Below are positions 17,801 to 25,772 of a stretch of DNA of 46,468 nucleotides, piece after piece. The notes under the pieces were generated by a model. That model was not told the origin of the DNA. It searched no databases and saw only the letters and a program-made list of their open reading frames with translations. The stretch spans positions 1 to 46,468 of the forward strand of contig CAMDJM010000033.1 in NCBI GenBank assembly GCA_945900785.1, read 5' to 3'. Made by a program: the position numbers and the translations under genes. Origin of the DNA: Akkermansia muciniphila. GTDB taxonomy: Bacteria > Verrucomicrobiota > Verrucomicrobiia > Verrucomicrobiales > V1-33. Position 1 is the stretch's first letter; every line of letters starts with the position of its first letter.

Positions 17801-18290
17801 ACTGGACTGGCAGACCAGCACGGATGGCGACCAGCACCGCCGCGGGCTTTACACGGAGTGGCGGCGGACCAGCCCGTATCCCTCCATGACTACCTTTGAT
17901 GCCCCGAACCGGGAGACCTGCACCCTGCGCCGCGACCGCAGCAATACGCCACTCCAGGCGCTGGTGCTGATGAATGATCCGGTCTTTGTCGAAGCCGCGC
18001 AGGGGCTGGCGAGAGCCCTGACCGTCAAGCCCTCCTCCCCGGCACAGATCATTGCGGAAGGATTCCGCAGGGTGCTCTCGCGGCAGCCTTCTGCCACGGA
18101 ACAGCAACGCCTCCTCCGGCTGCATGGGGAATTGCTGGGTGCCTACCGTCAGGATGCCAAAAAGGCTGCCGAGATGGCGACCAATCCAATTGGGCCGCTT
18201 CCTGCCGGGGCCGATGCGGCGGAACTTGCCACCTGGACCGCCGTGGCGGGAGTGCTGCTGAACCTTGACGAAACCCTGATGAAACGCTGA
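14817..18290 (+). CDS. PSCyt1/DUF1549/F5-8C/DUF1553 protein
   Basis: A 1157-residue exported protein typical of Planctomycetota and Verrucomicrobiota. After a signal peptide (TALALILVGGPGLSLAAE) comes a Planctomycete-type cytochrome domain with a CFKCH haem-like motif near residue 44 and VMPPP, then DUF1549 (ADRLLASPAYGEHQARAWLD, second CxxCH motif CAQCH near 332), an inserted discoidin-like F5/8 type C domain (about residues 518-635, WWEVDLKAPQPIDRIVVWNR), and DUF1553 (LLVTSATYRQSS). The frame opens earlier, at 14736, but the ATG at 14817 precedes the signal peptide. It forms a two-gene unit with the DUF1501 gene 3 bases downstream. Electron transfer linked to polymer breakdown has been proposed for the family; the substrate is unknown. 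Confidence 0.92.
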   Translation: MKRICPPFTTALALILVGGPGLSLAAERPVSFAQEIRPLLSNACFKCHGPDPEDRKGGPKGSGGLRLDTEAGSRMDLGGTAAVVPGHPGQSDLIARILSTDPDEVMPPPRSGKQLSASEKQRLADWVKEGAGFSRHWSYEPPVRLEPPYQGMHPVDSFVRERLDREGLQPQPEADRPTLARRLSFDLIGLPPSPGEVDAFVNDPSPDAYEKLADRLLASPAYGEHQARAWLDLARYADSAGYADDPPRPIWAFRDYVIRSFNSNKPFDQFTVEQLAGDLLPEPTEDQRIATAFHRNTMTNSEGGTNDEEFRNAAVVDRVNTTMAVWMGSSMACAQCHTHKYDPITQADYFRMFAILNNTADADLRDEAPLLHFLTEEQKTQQGKLQTEVDAVKAAFKSPTPAAAQEAAAWAEQFPLQPAWQTLIPASLKSIAGLPMNQEPDGTIAVTGSAVKDTYLLEIPAASARSIRALRLEAIPHEGLPGNGPGQAAGNFVLTGLKLAVLPAGDTKLPMARYVRLELPGKNKFLQLAEVGVFSQGRNIAMKGTASQKSTYADALASRAIDGNMAGEFNQGSVAHTAENTDDPWWEVDLKAPQPIDRIVVWNRAEAAERLQGFRLTALDEQRRPVWEKSGNAAAPVSTFKTDRASEKSFSDALADYTQADFEARAVLNSPLPKDRKPGWAVGGSTGQAHTLTLLAADPVEVPAGARLQITLEQQSDFPQHTLGRFRLSTTSDAAVARLFEIPAQLASQLAKPAASRTAEESSQIMEHYLRERSPAFAAERRKLTDLTTQLAAITPQTVPVFQELPPEKRRRTHLQIRGNYQNHGEEVTGGMPDALFPLKLDGAVTRLALARWLMDPQNPLTARVTANRYWESLFGVGIVRTSEEFGAQGELPSHPELLDWLATELVREKWDIKKFVRLLVTSATYRQSSRVETGAAARDPDNRLLARGPRVRLTAEMVRDQALTAGGLLSPKMFGPPVRPVRPSMGLSAAFGGGLDWQTSTDGDQHRRGLYTEWRRTSPYPSMTTFDAPNRETCTLRRDRSNTPLQALVLMNDPVFVEAAQGLARALTVKPSSPAQIIAEGFRRVLSRQPSATEQQRLLRLHGELLGAYRQDAKKAAEMATNPIGPLPAGADAAELATWTAVAGVLLNLDETLMKR

Positions 18291-18293
18291 TCC

Positions 18294-19745
18294 ATGAACC
18301 CCCAATTCGAGTTTCTCCAACAACAAACCCGCCGCCAGTTCCTGCGTGGCGCGGGCCAGTTCAGCCTCGGGGCCATCGCCCTGCAAGCCCTGCTGCAAGG
18401 CCGCTCCTCTGCCTCCGTGGACAGCGCCATGCCCTTTGCCGCCCGCTCCTCGCCTGCCGCTCCAAAGGTGAAACGGGTCATCTACCTGCATATGTCAGGT
18501 GGCCCGCCGCATCTCGATATTTTCGACTACAAGCCGGAGCTGGTGAAGCGCAATGGGCAGGATGCGCCGGACCAGTTTGTGAAAGGAAAGACCTTCGCCT
18601 TCACCAATGGCACGCCCAAATTGATGGGCACCCCCCGCACCTTTACCCAGCACGGCGATGGCGGGATCTGGATGTCGGATGCCATCCCCAACTTTCACGG
18701 GGTGGCCAATGAAATGTGCGTCATCAAGTCCATGTTCACCGAGCAATTCAACCACGCTCCGGCGGAGTTGCTGCTCTTTACCGGTTCCGCGCGGCAGGGC
18801 CGGCCCTCCATGGGATCATGGGTGACTTACGGATTGGGTTCGGAAAATGACAACCTCCCAGGATTTGTCGTGCTCATCAGCAGCGGCGTGCAGCCCAGCG
18901 GCGGGCAAAGTTGTTGGGGCACAGGGTTCATCCCCTCCGTTTTCCAGGGCGTGCAATGCCGCTCGAAGGGGGATCCGGTATTATATGTCAGTGATCCGCC
19001 TGGCATGGACCGGCAGCTCCGCCGCACCACCCTGGATGCCCTGCGGGACTTGAATTTGGAACAGGCTGATGCCCTGGGCCATCAGGAAACGCAGACGCGC
19101 ATTGCCCAATATGAGCTGGCCTTCCGCATGCAGGCCAGCGTGCCGGAGGTGATGGATATCAGCCGCGAGAGCAAGCAAACCCTGGAGGATTATGGAACCG
19201 TGCCGGGCGAATCCAGCTTCGCCAATAACTGCCTGCTGGCCCGCCGCCTGTTGGAACAGGATGTGCGGTTTGTCCATCTCTTCGACTGGGGCTGGGACTT
19301 CCACGGCACCAATGGGAACGAAGACATCCGCGATGGACTGACCCAAAAAATGCAACGCACCGACAAGCCGGTGGCGGCCCTGATCCGGGACTTGAAACAA
19401 CGTGGCTTGTTGGAAGACACCCTGATCGTCTGGGGCGGGGAATTCGGCCGCACCCCCTTCCGCGAAGGCCGCACCAGTGGCAGTGCCATCCTGGGCCGCG
19501 ACCATTTTCCGGACGCCTTTTCCCTCTTCCTCGCCGGAGGCGGCGTGAAGGGCGGAACCAGTTATGGAGAAACCGATGACCTGGGTTTCAGCGTGGCCAC
19601 CGGCAAAGTGCACGTGCATGATCTTCAGGCCACCATTCTCCACCTGCTGGGACTGGATCACGAGCGGCTCACCTATCGTTTCCAAGGCCGGGATTTCCGT
19701 CTCACCGATGTTCATGGCAAAGTGATCCAGGACATTCTGGCCTGA
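18294..19745 (+). CDS. DUF1501 protein with Tat signal
   Basis: A 483-residue sulfatase/alkaline-phosphatase-superfamily-like protein. The N-terminus carries a twin-arginine signal (TRRQFLRGAGQFSLGAIALQ), so it should be exported folded. The body has VIYLHMSGGPPHLDIFDYKP, the metal-site-like FDWGWDFHGTN, and WGGEFGRTPFREGR, all characteristic of DUF1501. It starts 3 bases after the PSCyt/DUF1553 stop; this pairing is one of the commonest conserved gene pairs in Planctomycetota and Verrucomicrobiota, and the two probably act on the same exported substrate. The exact chemistry is not known. Confidence 0.95.
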   Translation: MNPQFEFLQQQTRRQFLRGAGQFSLGAIALQALLQGRSSASVDSAMPFAARSSPAAPKVKRVIYLHMSGGPPHLDIFDYKPELVKRNGQDAPDQFVKGKTFAFTNGTPKLMGTPRTFTQHGDGGIWMSDAIPNFHGVANEMCVIKSMFTEQFNHAPAELLLFTGSARQGRPSMGSWVTYGLGSENDNLPGFVVLISSGVQPSGGQSCWGTGFIPSVFQGVQCRSKGDPVLYVSDPPGMDRQLRRTTLDALRDLNLEQADALGHQETQTRIAQYELAFRMQASVPEVMDISRESKQTLEDYGTVPGESSFANNCLLARRLLEQDVRFVHLFDWGWDFHGTNGNEDIRDGLTQKMQRTDKPVAALIRDLKQRGLLEDTLIVWGGEFGRTPFREGRTSGSAILGRDHFPDAFSLFLAGGGVKGGTSYGETDDLGFSVATGKVHVHDLQATILHLLGLDHERLTYRFQGRDFRLTDVHGKVIQDILA

Positions 19746-19937
19746 ATCCATCGCCATGTTGTCAGGGTAATTTCTGCAGCGGTCCTGCGGGCAGGCATCA
19801 GGCGGGAGGATTCAACTCCGGCTGGTGCTCAACGCCCGAAGGCATCTGAGGGGGCGACATTGCATCCTGCTCCTATTGTGCTCAGAATGCCGACACTGGT
19901 CCTGCCGTTTTATGGTGTATGGGGGTGCCGCCGCGCT

Positions 19938-20477
19938 TTAAAAAACGTCTTCTTTGCCCAAATGAGGACTCACAGGTCTGCTGCTTTCTTCAAGTTGGTC
20001 CTCTGCGGTTCCGAAAGAGCGGTTCCGCACCACCTTACTGTCCCTGTAGCGGGTAAGTTGAGGACAGTGCTGAAGAATATCCCAAACCAGCGCTTCCGGG
20101 CACTCGGGGCGCAATTCCACGGCGTGAGACCTGCCAACCCGCCGGAAGGTGATTCTGACCGTTTCGGATGATTTGCCCGGGACCCGCCGGATGCGGTCGA
20201 TGCGGGAGATGTTTTGGTAAAGAATATTGATGGCCCCGCCGGGGCGGTCCACGACCAGCCTGGAGCCTGTAGCAGCAAAGACCAACCCGGAAACTTTCCC
20301 TAGTAGCCACCCTCCCCCCAGGATTCCAAAAACACTGGTGACAGCAAGTCCCCACCATTCTCTCGCGGCAAAATCGGGACTTTCAGTGGCGAAATAGACA
20401 ATAAAAAACAGGGCAGATGCCGCGCCTAAAAGAATCAGAGGCTGATCCCGGCAGTTTTGGGAACGAAGTGCATTCAT
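19938..20477 (-). CDS. small two-span membrane protein
   Basis: A 179-residue protein of unknown family. Two hydrophobic segments near the start (PLILLGAASALFFIVYFATE and LAVTSVFGILGGGWLLGKVSG) are separated by a short loop, followed by a soluble, basic domain (LVVDRPGGAINILYQNISRI, then ETVRITFRRVGRSHAVEL) with the strand pattern of bacterial PH-like domains attached to membrane proteins. The ATG at 20477 is preferred to a GTG at 20507. It is the last gene before the island boundary, on the chromosome side. Its C-terminal 40 residues look disordered. Confidence 0.6.
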   Translation of the reverse strand: MNALRSQNCRDQPLILLGAASALFFIVYFATESPDFAAREWWGLAVTSVFGILGGGWLLGKVSGLVFAATGSRLVVDRPGGAINILYQNISRIDRIRRVPGKSSETVRITFRRVGRSHAVELRPECPEALVWDILQHCPQLTRYRDSKVVRNRSFGTAEDQLEESSRPVSPHLGKEDVF

Positions 20478-20616
20478 ATGAATCCAAGGAATGGACGTAT
20501 AACCCACGAACTTTTCAAAGCAACAAATTTAAGGGTGCCAAAAAGGCCTGTGGAATTTGCTGTTCAACAAAAAGTCGTCGCGTATTCGTCGCTTAGATTG
20601 GTTCATTTTAGTGTTA

Positions 20617-20640
20617 TCAAATGCGTTTTGGCGCATTTGA
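20617..20640. other. hairpin next to the attachment site
   Basis: A perfect 9-base inverted repeat (TCAAATGCG / CGCATTTGA) with a 6-base loop lies 60 bases outside the tRNA fragment. No U-run follows on either strand, so a terminator is unlikely; it may be part of the recombination region. Confidence 0.4.
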
Positions 20641-20699
20641 AAAGACCCTCCGGGGTTGGTGGTTTTCCACTTAATCTCTTTATTTTAAAGGGTTTAAGA

Positions 20700-20753
20700 T
20701 GGAGCCGGCTGTCGGAGTCGAGCCGACGACCGACGGTTTACAAAACCGTGGTG
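20700..20753 (-). other. 3' half of tRNA-Thr(TGT): island attachment site
   Basis: Read on the minus strand this segment has a complete anticodon arm (ACGGT, loop TTTGTAA with anticodon TGT, ACCGT), a variable region, a T arm (GTCGG, loop CTCGACT, CCGAC), the 3' acceptor strand AGCCGGC, a discriminator T and an encoded CCA. The D arm and the 5' acceptor strand GCCGGCT are absent: the sequence past 20755 is unrelated. The T loop also starts with C where T is standard. This is what remains at one end of an element that integrated into the 3' end of a tRNA gene, and a tyrosine integrase begins 90 bases away. The intact tRNA should lie, in the same orientation, at the other end of the island. Confidence 0.85.
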
Positions 20754-20784
20754 TAAGCAATAAATAAAAGGGCTTGGTGGTGCT

Positions 20785-20806
20785 GTATCCATTTTGTATC
20801 CATTTT
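20785..20806 (+). repeat. tandem 11-bp repeat near the integrase
   Basis: GTATCCATTTT occurs twice in tandem between the tRNA fragment and the integrase start. Short direct repeats at this position are typical arm-binding sites for tyrosine integrases; that role is inferred. Confidence 0.5.
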
Positions 20807-20843
20807 TCTAGACATATGCGGATTTTTGTGGTTAATTGCGGAT

Positions 20844-22082
20844 ATGGGAAAGGAAGTGACTATTTCAGCGGTGACTCATCCCAGATATAATTGGTGTGTG
20901 ACCTTCCTCCAAGGGCAATCGAGCAATGGTCGCGCCTTGAGGAGAAAGGCCTACTTCAAGTTTAAGGGGGATGCGAGGGAGTTTGCCGCGACGAAAAAAC
21001 TGGAACTGGGAAATCATGGACGAAAGACGGAGGAGATTTCAAATGAAGAACGGCGGGCCGTTTTAACCTTTCGTGAACAGATTTCCGGCTTTGGTTCAGT
21101 GGAGGGGATTCCAAAGCTGACGGACGCGGTGGCTTTTTACATACGGTATCTGAAGGCCTCGATTAAGCGCTCTACCGTGTCCAAGTTGGCAGATGAGCTG
21201 GAAGCCTCCAAAGACCGGGCTGGACGCAGTAAACGTCATGTGGATGACCTGCGGAGCCGTCTACAGCACTTCAGCCGGTCATTTGGAGACAGAGATGTGC
21301 GAACCGTGACCCGCGATGAAATTGAAGGTTGGCTGCACGGATTAAAGCTGGCTCCTCAGACGCTGGTGAATTACCGGCGCGTAGTATTTGGTCTATTCCG
21401 GGAAGGACTGCGGAGGAAGTATTGCGAAACCAATCCGGTGGCGGATATCGACACTCCCAAAGTGGTCGGGCAGGCTCCCGGTATCCTCAGCCCTGCGAAA
21501 ATGGCAAAACTGATCAAACTGGTTATGCTTCATGAACCGGAGCTTTTGCCATGGTTGGTGGTTAGTGGTTTTTGCGGACTTCGCCCGGCTGAAGTGGATC
21601 GTTTGGATTGGAGGGAGATCCGTCTCCACGATACCACACCGGTGGTCGAAGTCACCGCCACCAAGGCAAAGACCGCCCGTCGCCGGTTGGTGGAGCTACC
21701 TGAAAATGCTCTGGCGTTTCTGCGCCCACTGGGACGTGGCGAGGGGGCGTTACGGGTGGTGAACCACCGCAAGAAATGGGAGGCAGTAAGGCGTTTGGCA
21801 GGCTACGGGGAACCCGGTAGCGAGACGACGGAGGAGCGCGAAGCTGGCGTCGTTTTGCAGGAATGGCCGGCGGATGGGCTGCGCCATTCCTTTGCCAGTT
21901 ACCACATTGCTTATTTCAAGGACGCTGGCCGCACGGCGTTGGCCTTGGGCCATGGTCAGAATCCTAGCCTGCTGTTCAATACTTACCGGGCCATGGTCAC
22001 GCCTGATGACGCCGCGCGGTGGTGGCAAATCACTCCAGAGGGTCCCGATAGCAAAATTGTAGAATTCGCTAAAGCCTCCTGA
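20844..22082 (+). CDS. tyrosine recombinase / integrase
   Basis: A 412-residue integrase. After an N-terminal arm-binding-like region and a core-binding SAM-like domain (about residues 85-190), the catalytic domain shows CGLRPAEVDRL with the first catalytic Arg near residue 247, DGLRHSFASYH with the second Arg (the usual His of HxxR is Asp), LALGHG, and the nucleophile Tyr in NTYRAMV. A conserved Lys is likely in the TKAKTARR segment. The ATG at 20844 is taken over a TTG at 20826. It should catalyse integration and excision at the adjacent tRNA-Thr site. It is transcribed away from the attachment site into the element. Confidence 0.93.
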   Translation: MGKEVTISAVTHPRYNWCVTFLQGQSSNGRALRRKAYFKFKGDAREFAATKKLELGNHGRKTEEISNEERRAVLTFREQISGFGSVEGIPKLTDAVAFYIRYLKASIKRSTVSKLADELEASKDRAGRSKRHVDDLRSRLQHFSRSFGDRDVRTVTRDEIEGWLHGLKLAPQTLVNYRRVVFGLFREGLRRKYCETNPVADIDTPKVVGQAPGILSPAKMAKLIKLVMLHEPELLPWLVVSGFCGLRPAEVDRLDWREIRLHDTTPVVEVTATKAKTARRRLVELPENALAFLRPLGRGEGALRVVNHRKKWEAVRRLAGYGEPGSETTEEREAGVVLQEWPADGLRHSFASYHIAYFKDAGRTALALGHGQNPSLLFNTYRAMVTPDDAARWWQITPEGPDSKIVEFAKAS

Positions 22083-22127
22083 GAGTGCTTCGGCCATCCC
22101 AACCCACACCCCCCCAAGTCCTGACCT

Positions 22128-22859
22128 ATGCCATCAAAAAAAAGTTCAAACACCGCCACCTATGATCCGGTGACGTTGGCATCTATAGCTGCATCCTTGA
22201 TGCCACGCATGGAATGTGGTGACGTAGGGAAAGATGCCGACCCCGAAAGACTTAGAAAGTTTTACGGGCAGCAGAGGAGTTGGCTGAATTCGGAAAAAAA
22301 ACTGGATCAGGATGGGACAACGAATCTTGATGTTGTAATGGAGGAGGCTCTATACCGGGCTCACCTTTTGTTGGATCGGGCCAACAACAAGCCAAGTCCG
22401 ACAGCGGAAGCGTGGCGGGAGATGAATCAGCGGGAACAGAAAAAGGCGATAGTGATTGAGAAAATCAAAAAGGAAATTGCCACCCGGACCGAACCGATTC
22501 CATGGGAAGAGTTGACCAGGTGGTCCATGGGCCGATCAAAAGCCGACTTGCGGAAAATCTATTGGCGGGCATTTCAAGCTTCCGAACTGGCGGCTCGCCA
22601 CGAACAGGAGCATGACGAGTATCTCGTTTTCGTTTGGGAGTCGGAGGCGAATTTACAGCAGAGAGGGGACCCATCGGTAAAAGTTGTGCCGGACGCGGAG
22701 ATGTCACCGTCCGTCAGTGTGCGAGCCGCCTTGGTATGCGCCCAGAATTTCTTGGATTTTGTTCAGGAATTTGCGCCGCGCCTGAGGAAGCAAGTGGAGC
22801 GCAAAGGAGGGGAGAAGGGGCGGAAAATCCAAGCCAGTCAAAACTGGCCGGACAAGTAA
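22128..22859 (+). CDS. unknown island protein
   Basis: A 243-residue, highly charged, mainly helical soluble protein with no motif I recognise. Features: MEEALYRAHLLLDRAN, then WREMNQREQKKAIVIEKI, and a lysine/arginine-rich tail (RKQVERKGGEKGRK). It follows the integrase by 45 bases on the same strand and probably shares its transcript. The basic tail suggests nucleic-acid contact, but that is inference. It may be a regulator or accessory replication protein of the element. Confidence 0.6.
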   Translation: MPSKKSSNTATYDPVTLASIAASLMPRMECGDVGKDADPERLRKFYGQQRSWLNSEKKLDQDGTTNLDVVMEEALYRAHLLLDRANNKPSPTAEAWREMNQREQKKAIVIEKIKKEIATRTEPIPWEELTRWSMGRSKADLRKIYWRAFQASELAARHEQEHDEYLVFVWESEANLQQRGDPSVKVVPDAEMSPSVSVRAALVCAQNFLDFVQEFAPRLRKQVERKGGEKGRKIQASQNWPDK

Positions 22860-22916
22860 TTGAAGACCCAGTGGCGCGGTTTCCGCAGCAATCCGGAAAA
22901 AAATCACCTTAACTGC

Positions 22917-22941
22917 AAAAAATCGCTTGGAGGGATTTTTT
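22917..22941 (+). terminator. possible terminator
   Basis: AAAAAATC and GATTTTTT pair around a 9-base loop, leaving a run of T on the plus strand, 57 bases after the preceding gene. The stem is A/T-rich and weak, so this is a tentative terminator separating the integrase transcript from the HTH/primase genes. Confidence 0.4.
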
Positions 22942-23057
22942 GATAGTTTGCTGTGACATCATTTTTTCGGCGATGATCTACGGGGAAAGCCATCTGTGAC
23001 CATGGGTTTATTAGGCGCTTTTACGGGGCGCAGGGGCCAGTTGGATACTCTGGGAAG

Positions 23058-23324
23058 GTGAATATCACACCCCAACCCAATAGTCGGTCCGGCGCTTCCG
23101 CCGGAGTCCTCCTGAATAAACCCGAAGCCGCTCAGTTCCTGGGAATTGCTCCTCGAACGCTTGATGACTGGCGGAAAGCCGGATCCATCGCCTGCATTGA
23201 GCGTCCCGGATACATCCGCTTCCTCCTGACGGACTTGGAGGCCTTCCTGGAAAAGCACCGCCGCGAAGCCAAGGTTGCGACTCCGTTCCGTCCGCGCCGT
23301 CCGAATACCCACTCCGCCGTCTGA
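23058..23324 (+). CDS. excisionase-like helix-turn-helix protein
   Basis: An 88-residue DNA-binding protein with a MerR/excisionase-type motif: LLNKPEAAQFLGIAPRTLDD, WRKAGSIACI, and IRFLLTDLEAFLEKH, the standard order of recognition helix, wing, and C-terminal helix. The start is GTG with a purine-rich stretch (GGGAAG) almost touching it. In integrative elements proteins of this type direct excision or switch on replication genes, and the position just upstream of the primase-like gene fits. The tail (RPRRPN) is basic. Confidence 0.8.
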   Translation: MNITPQPNSRSGASAGVLLNKPEAAQFLGIAPRTLDDWRKAGSIACIERPGYIRFLLTDLEAFLEKHRREAKVATPFRPRRPNTHSAV

Positions 23325-23406
23325 CTGAGTGCCTCCGGAGGCATTGGCCACCCATGGATGATTATGGATGGCCTGATGATCTGGAGGCTTCCCCTTACCT
23401 CTCGTT

Positions 23407-24483
23407 ATGAAAATGGACCTCATGGAACGGGCTCGGCGTTATATCGCCAAGATGCCCCCAAGTATCGAAGGCCAAAACGGCAGCACTGCTTTCTTAAATG
23501 TGGCTCTAGCCTTGGTGCGGAAATTCGACCTTCCAAGCGCAGGCGTTGGTGACCTGTTCCGGGAGTGGAACTCGCATTATTCCAAGCCATTGTGGAGTGA
23601 GGCCGGAATCCTTCATAAACTGAAGGATGCCTATGCCATAGGGGGATTGCCCCGTGGCCACTATAGCACCCGCCCGCGCCCTTCCCCCACTGCTCCTACA
23701 CCAGTGGAGGGTGCGAAGGGGACCTTCGGTCCAAGTTTGGACTCAAGTGGCACCCTGATGGAGAGGGCCCGCCGGAGTCTGAAACTTGTATTGGAACAGA
23801 CTTCTGAGGGTCCCATCAGCAACGATGAAGTAAAAGCCCGGCAGCGTGCCGCGTGGCCGGATTTCCGCCCGATGCTCCTGTCGGAAATGGAGCAATTGGC
23901 GGCGCTGCGGAAGCTTTCGATGGGGGCAGTCTATCAGGCCCACAGCCTGAATGTGATCCGGGCAGCAGAGGTAGACGGATTCGCCTGCTACGTGCTGAGG
24001 GGGCGGGACTTTGCCCAAGCCAAGCGTATGGATGGGGGCCGTCTGCGTGTTAAAGGGGCGGAGAAAAAAGTCAAAACCCTCCACGGGTCCATCGGTTCCT
24101 TTTTTGGACTTCACCTGCTGGGAGAGATCTGCCGCCCGATTTTGTTGGTGGAGGGATGCATCGGTCTGCTGGAAGCCTTGGAGGCGATCAGGCTCCAGGG
24201 AAAGGATGAAGGTCCCGGTGGTTGGTCCCCGCTGGCCGCCGTCTCAGCCTCCTCTCGGTTTAATGACACGCTTTTGAACCGGCTCCGGGGCCGAAGGATC
24301 CGCATTGTGCCCGATGCGGGGCCCGCCGGCATGGATTTCTGCGCCATCGCCACGGTCAGCCTCCGGTCGGCTGGCTGCACCGTGGATGCCTTCCGGCTTC
24401 CTCCCGGCATCGGGGATCTCGGCCCCATCGTGGCCGATCCCTCCCGCCATACCACCGTTCTACAACAACTTTTTTCTATTTGA
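23407..24483 (+). CDS. Toprim primase-like protein of the element
   Basis: A 358-residue protein. The N-terminal domain (about residues 5-80: ERARRYIAKMPPSIEGQNGS, then LFREWNSHY, and LHKLKDAY) is a helical module common at the start of primase/helicase proteins in mobile elements. The C-terminal half has a Toprim-like core with ILLVEGCIGLLEAL (the acidic VEG motif) and IVPDAGPAGMDF in place of the D-x-D motif, in which the second Asp is displaced. A zinc ribbon is not seen. It probably primes or assists replication of the excised element together with the ATPase encoded immediately downstream; the two open frames nearly touch. Confidence 0.75.
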   Translation: MKMDLMERARRYIAKMPPSIEGQNGSTAFLNVALALVRKFDLPSAGVGDLFREWNSHYSKPLWSEAGILHKLKDAYAIGGLPRGHYSTRPRPSPTAPTPVEGAKGTFGPSLDSSGTLMERARRSLKLVLEQTSEGPISNDEVKARQRAAWPDFRPMLLSEMEQLAALRKLSMGAVYQAHSLNVIRAAEVDGFACYVLRGRDFAQAKRMDGGRLRVKGAEKKVKTLHGSIGSFFGLHLLGEICRPILLVEGCIGLLEALEAIRLQGKDEGPGGWSPLAAVSASSRFNDTLLNRLRGRRIRIVPDAGPAGMDFCAIATVSLRSAGCTVDAFRLPPGIGDLGPIVADPSRHTTVLQQLFSI

Positions 24484-24488
24484 ATTTT

Positions 24489-25700
24489 ATGACTCCAGGA
24501 ACTTTTGACCCCGCTTCAGACCCCGAAACTGCCCCCAAGTATGAGAAGGCCCAGCAGCAGCGGGAGGCAGCCAAACCTAAATCACTGACCCTCCGCTCTA
24601 TCCGTGAACTCGAAGCCTACGAGCTGCCAGTCGGGATGCGGATTTTCAGCAACGGTTACCTTGAGCGGGGGAACCGCACCACGGTTCTCGGCCAGGGAGG
24701 CATCGGGAAGTCCCGGCTCATCATGCAGGCCGCCCTCTGCTGCCGGGCTGGCATCCCCTTCATCGGGTGGGAAACTGAGGCCCCGGATGCCAAGTGGCTG
24801 TTCATTCAAACGGAGAACGGGAACGCCCGGCTTAAGTCGGATCTGATGAAGATGAGAACGGCCTTCACACCGGAGGTTTGGAAGCATATCTGCGGTGGGA
24901 TCATGTTTCACACCATTGAGGAGGAACACGACGGCCTTATCCTTCTGGATGTGCCCGAAGTTTATGCGCGGGTCGCGGAAACAGTGAAGGGTTATGACCC
25001 GGATATTTTGGTGATCGATCCACTCCGGGACGCCCATAGCGGGGATCTCAACGGCGACGGCGACATGACCGAAGTTACCCGCCTGTTGGTGAAACTTTCC
25101 AAAGCAGGCGGACGGACCAACCGGGCTCTGAGCGTCCTGCACCATGCGCTGACGGGGAGAACGGGAGCAGCCAGAGCCTTGGGGTGGGACCGTGGGAGCT
25201 TTGGCCGGAACTCAAAGGTCCTTCAGGGATGGTCACGGGCCCAGATCAACGTTGCCCCCGGCGGCCCAGATGATTGCAGTTATCTCGTCATCGCCAGCGG
25301 GAAGTGTTCCAACCACAAGGAGTTTGAACCTTTCGCCATCAGGCTGGATGAGGACACCATGCTCTACCATGTGGATACGCACTTCGATCTGGAGGTCTGG
25401 AAAGAGGACCTTGCGGGCGACAAGCCGAAGAAAGAAGTCACCGAAGATGCCATCGTAAATGCCATCAATCAAGCCGGGGGGCGCATTGAGAAATCGATGC
25501 TTTTGGGAAAGGCGATGGCTACTTTCGGGTGCGGCGAGCGGAAGGTCCGGGAGGCTATCGAAAGACACATTGGGGGCCGATTCTGGGAATCCAAGGAGAA
25601 GCGGCAAGGCAGGCCGGACGCGGTGTTTTTGGAACTCAAATCTCCGGCGACGAAACCACCATCCACCACCACCCAGAAACCCCCGAAGCACCAACCCTGA
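24489..25700 (+). CDS. RepA-like AAA ATPase (AAA_25)
   Basis: A 403-residue RecA-fold ATPase resembling plasmid RepA hexameric helicases. Walker A is VLGQGGIGKSRLIMQAAL near residue 66; Walker B is DILVIDPLRDAH with GDLNGDGDMTEV after it, the pattern of AAA_25 proteins; a helical region (EDAIVNAINQAGGRIEKSML) forms a probable winged-helix tail. A TTG at 24480 overlapping the primase stop is an alternative start, but the ATG at 24489 is adequate. With the primase-like gene it makes a plausible autonomous replication module. It ends facing the res gene, 72 bases away, marking the junction between replication and defence parts. Confidence 0.85.
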   Translation: MTPGTFDPASDPETAPKYEKAQQQREAAKPKSLTLRSIRELEAYELPVGMRIFSNGYLERGNRTTVLGQGGIGKSRLIMQAALCCRAGIPFIGWETEAPDAKWLFIQTENGNARLKSDLMKMRTAFTPEVWKHICGGIMFHTIEEEHDGLILLDVPEVYARVAETVKGYDPDILVIDPLRDAHSGDLNGDGDMTEVTRLLVKLSKAGGRTNRALSVLHHALTGRTGAARALGWDRGSFGRNSKVLQGWSRAQINVAPGGPDDCSYLVIASGKCSNHKEFEPFAIRLDEDTMLYHVDTHFDLEVWKEDLAGDKPKKEVTEDAIVNAINQAGGRIEKSMLLGKAMATFGCGERKVREAIERHIGGRFWESKEKRQGRPDAVFLELKSPATKPPSTTTQKPPKHQP

Positions 25701-25772
25701 TTTCGTCGTTGTTCGCTGATCATTTCCCTATGCGTAAGGCAACCAACAACAACGACTCCTCCAAGCGGGTGA

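Noticed and set aside
20700..20753. A functional tRNA-Thr gene
   Set aside because: No D arm or 5' acceptor strand exists next to it, and the T loop has C at its first position; it is an attachment remnant.
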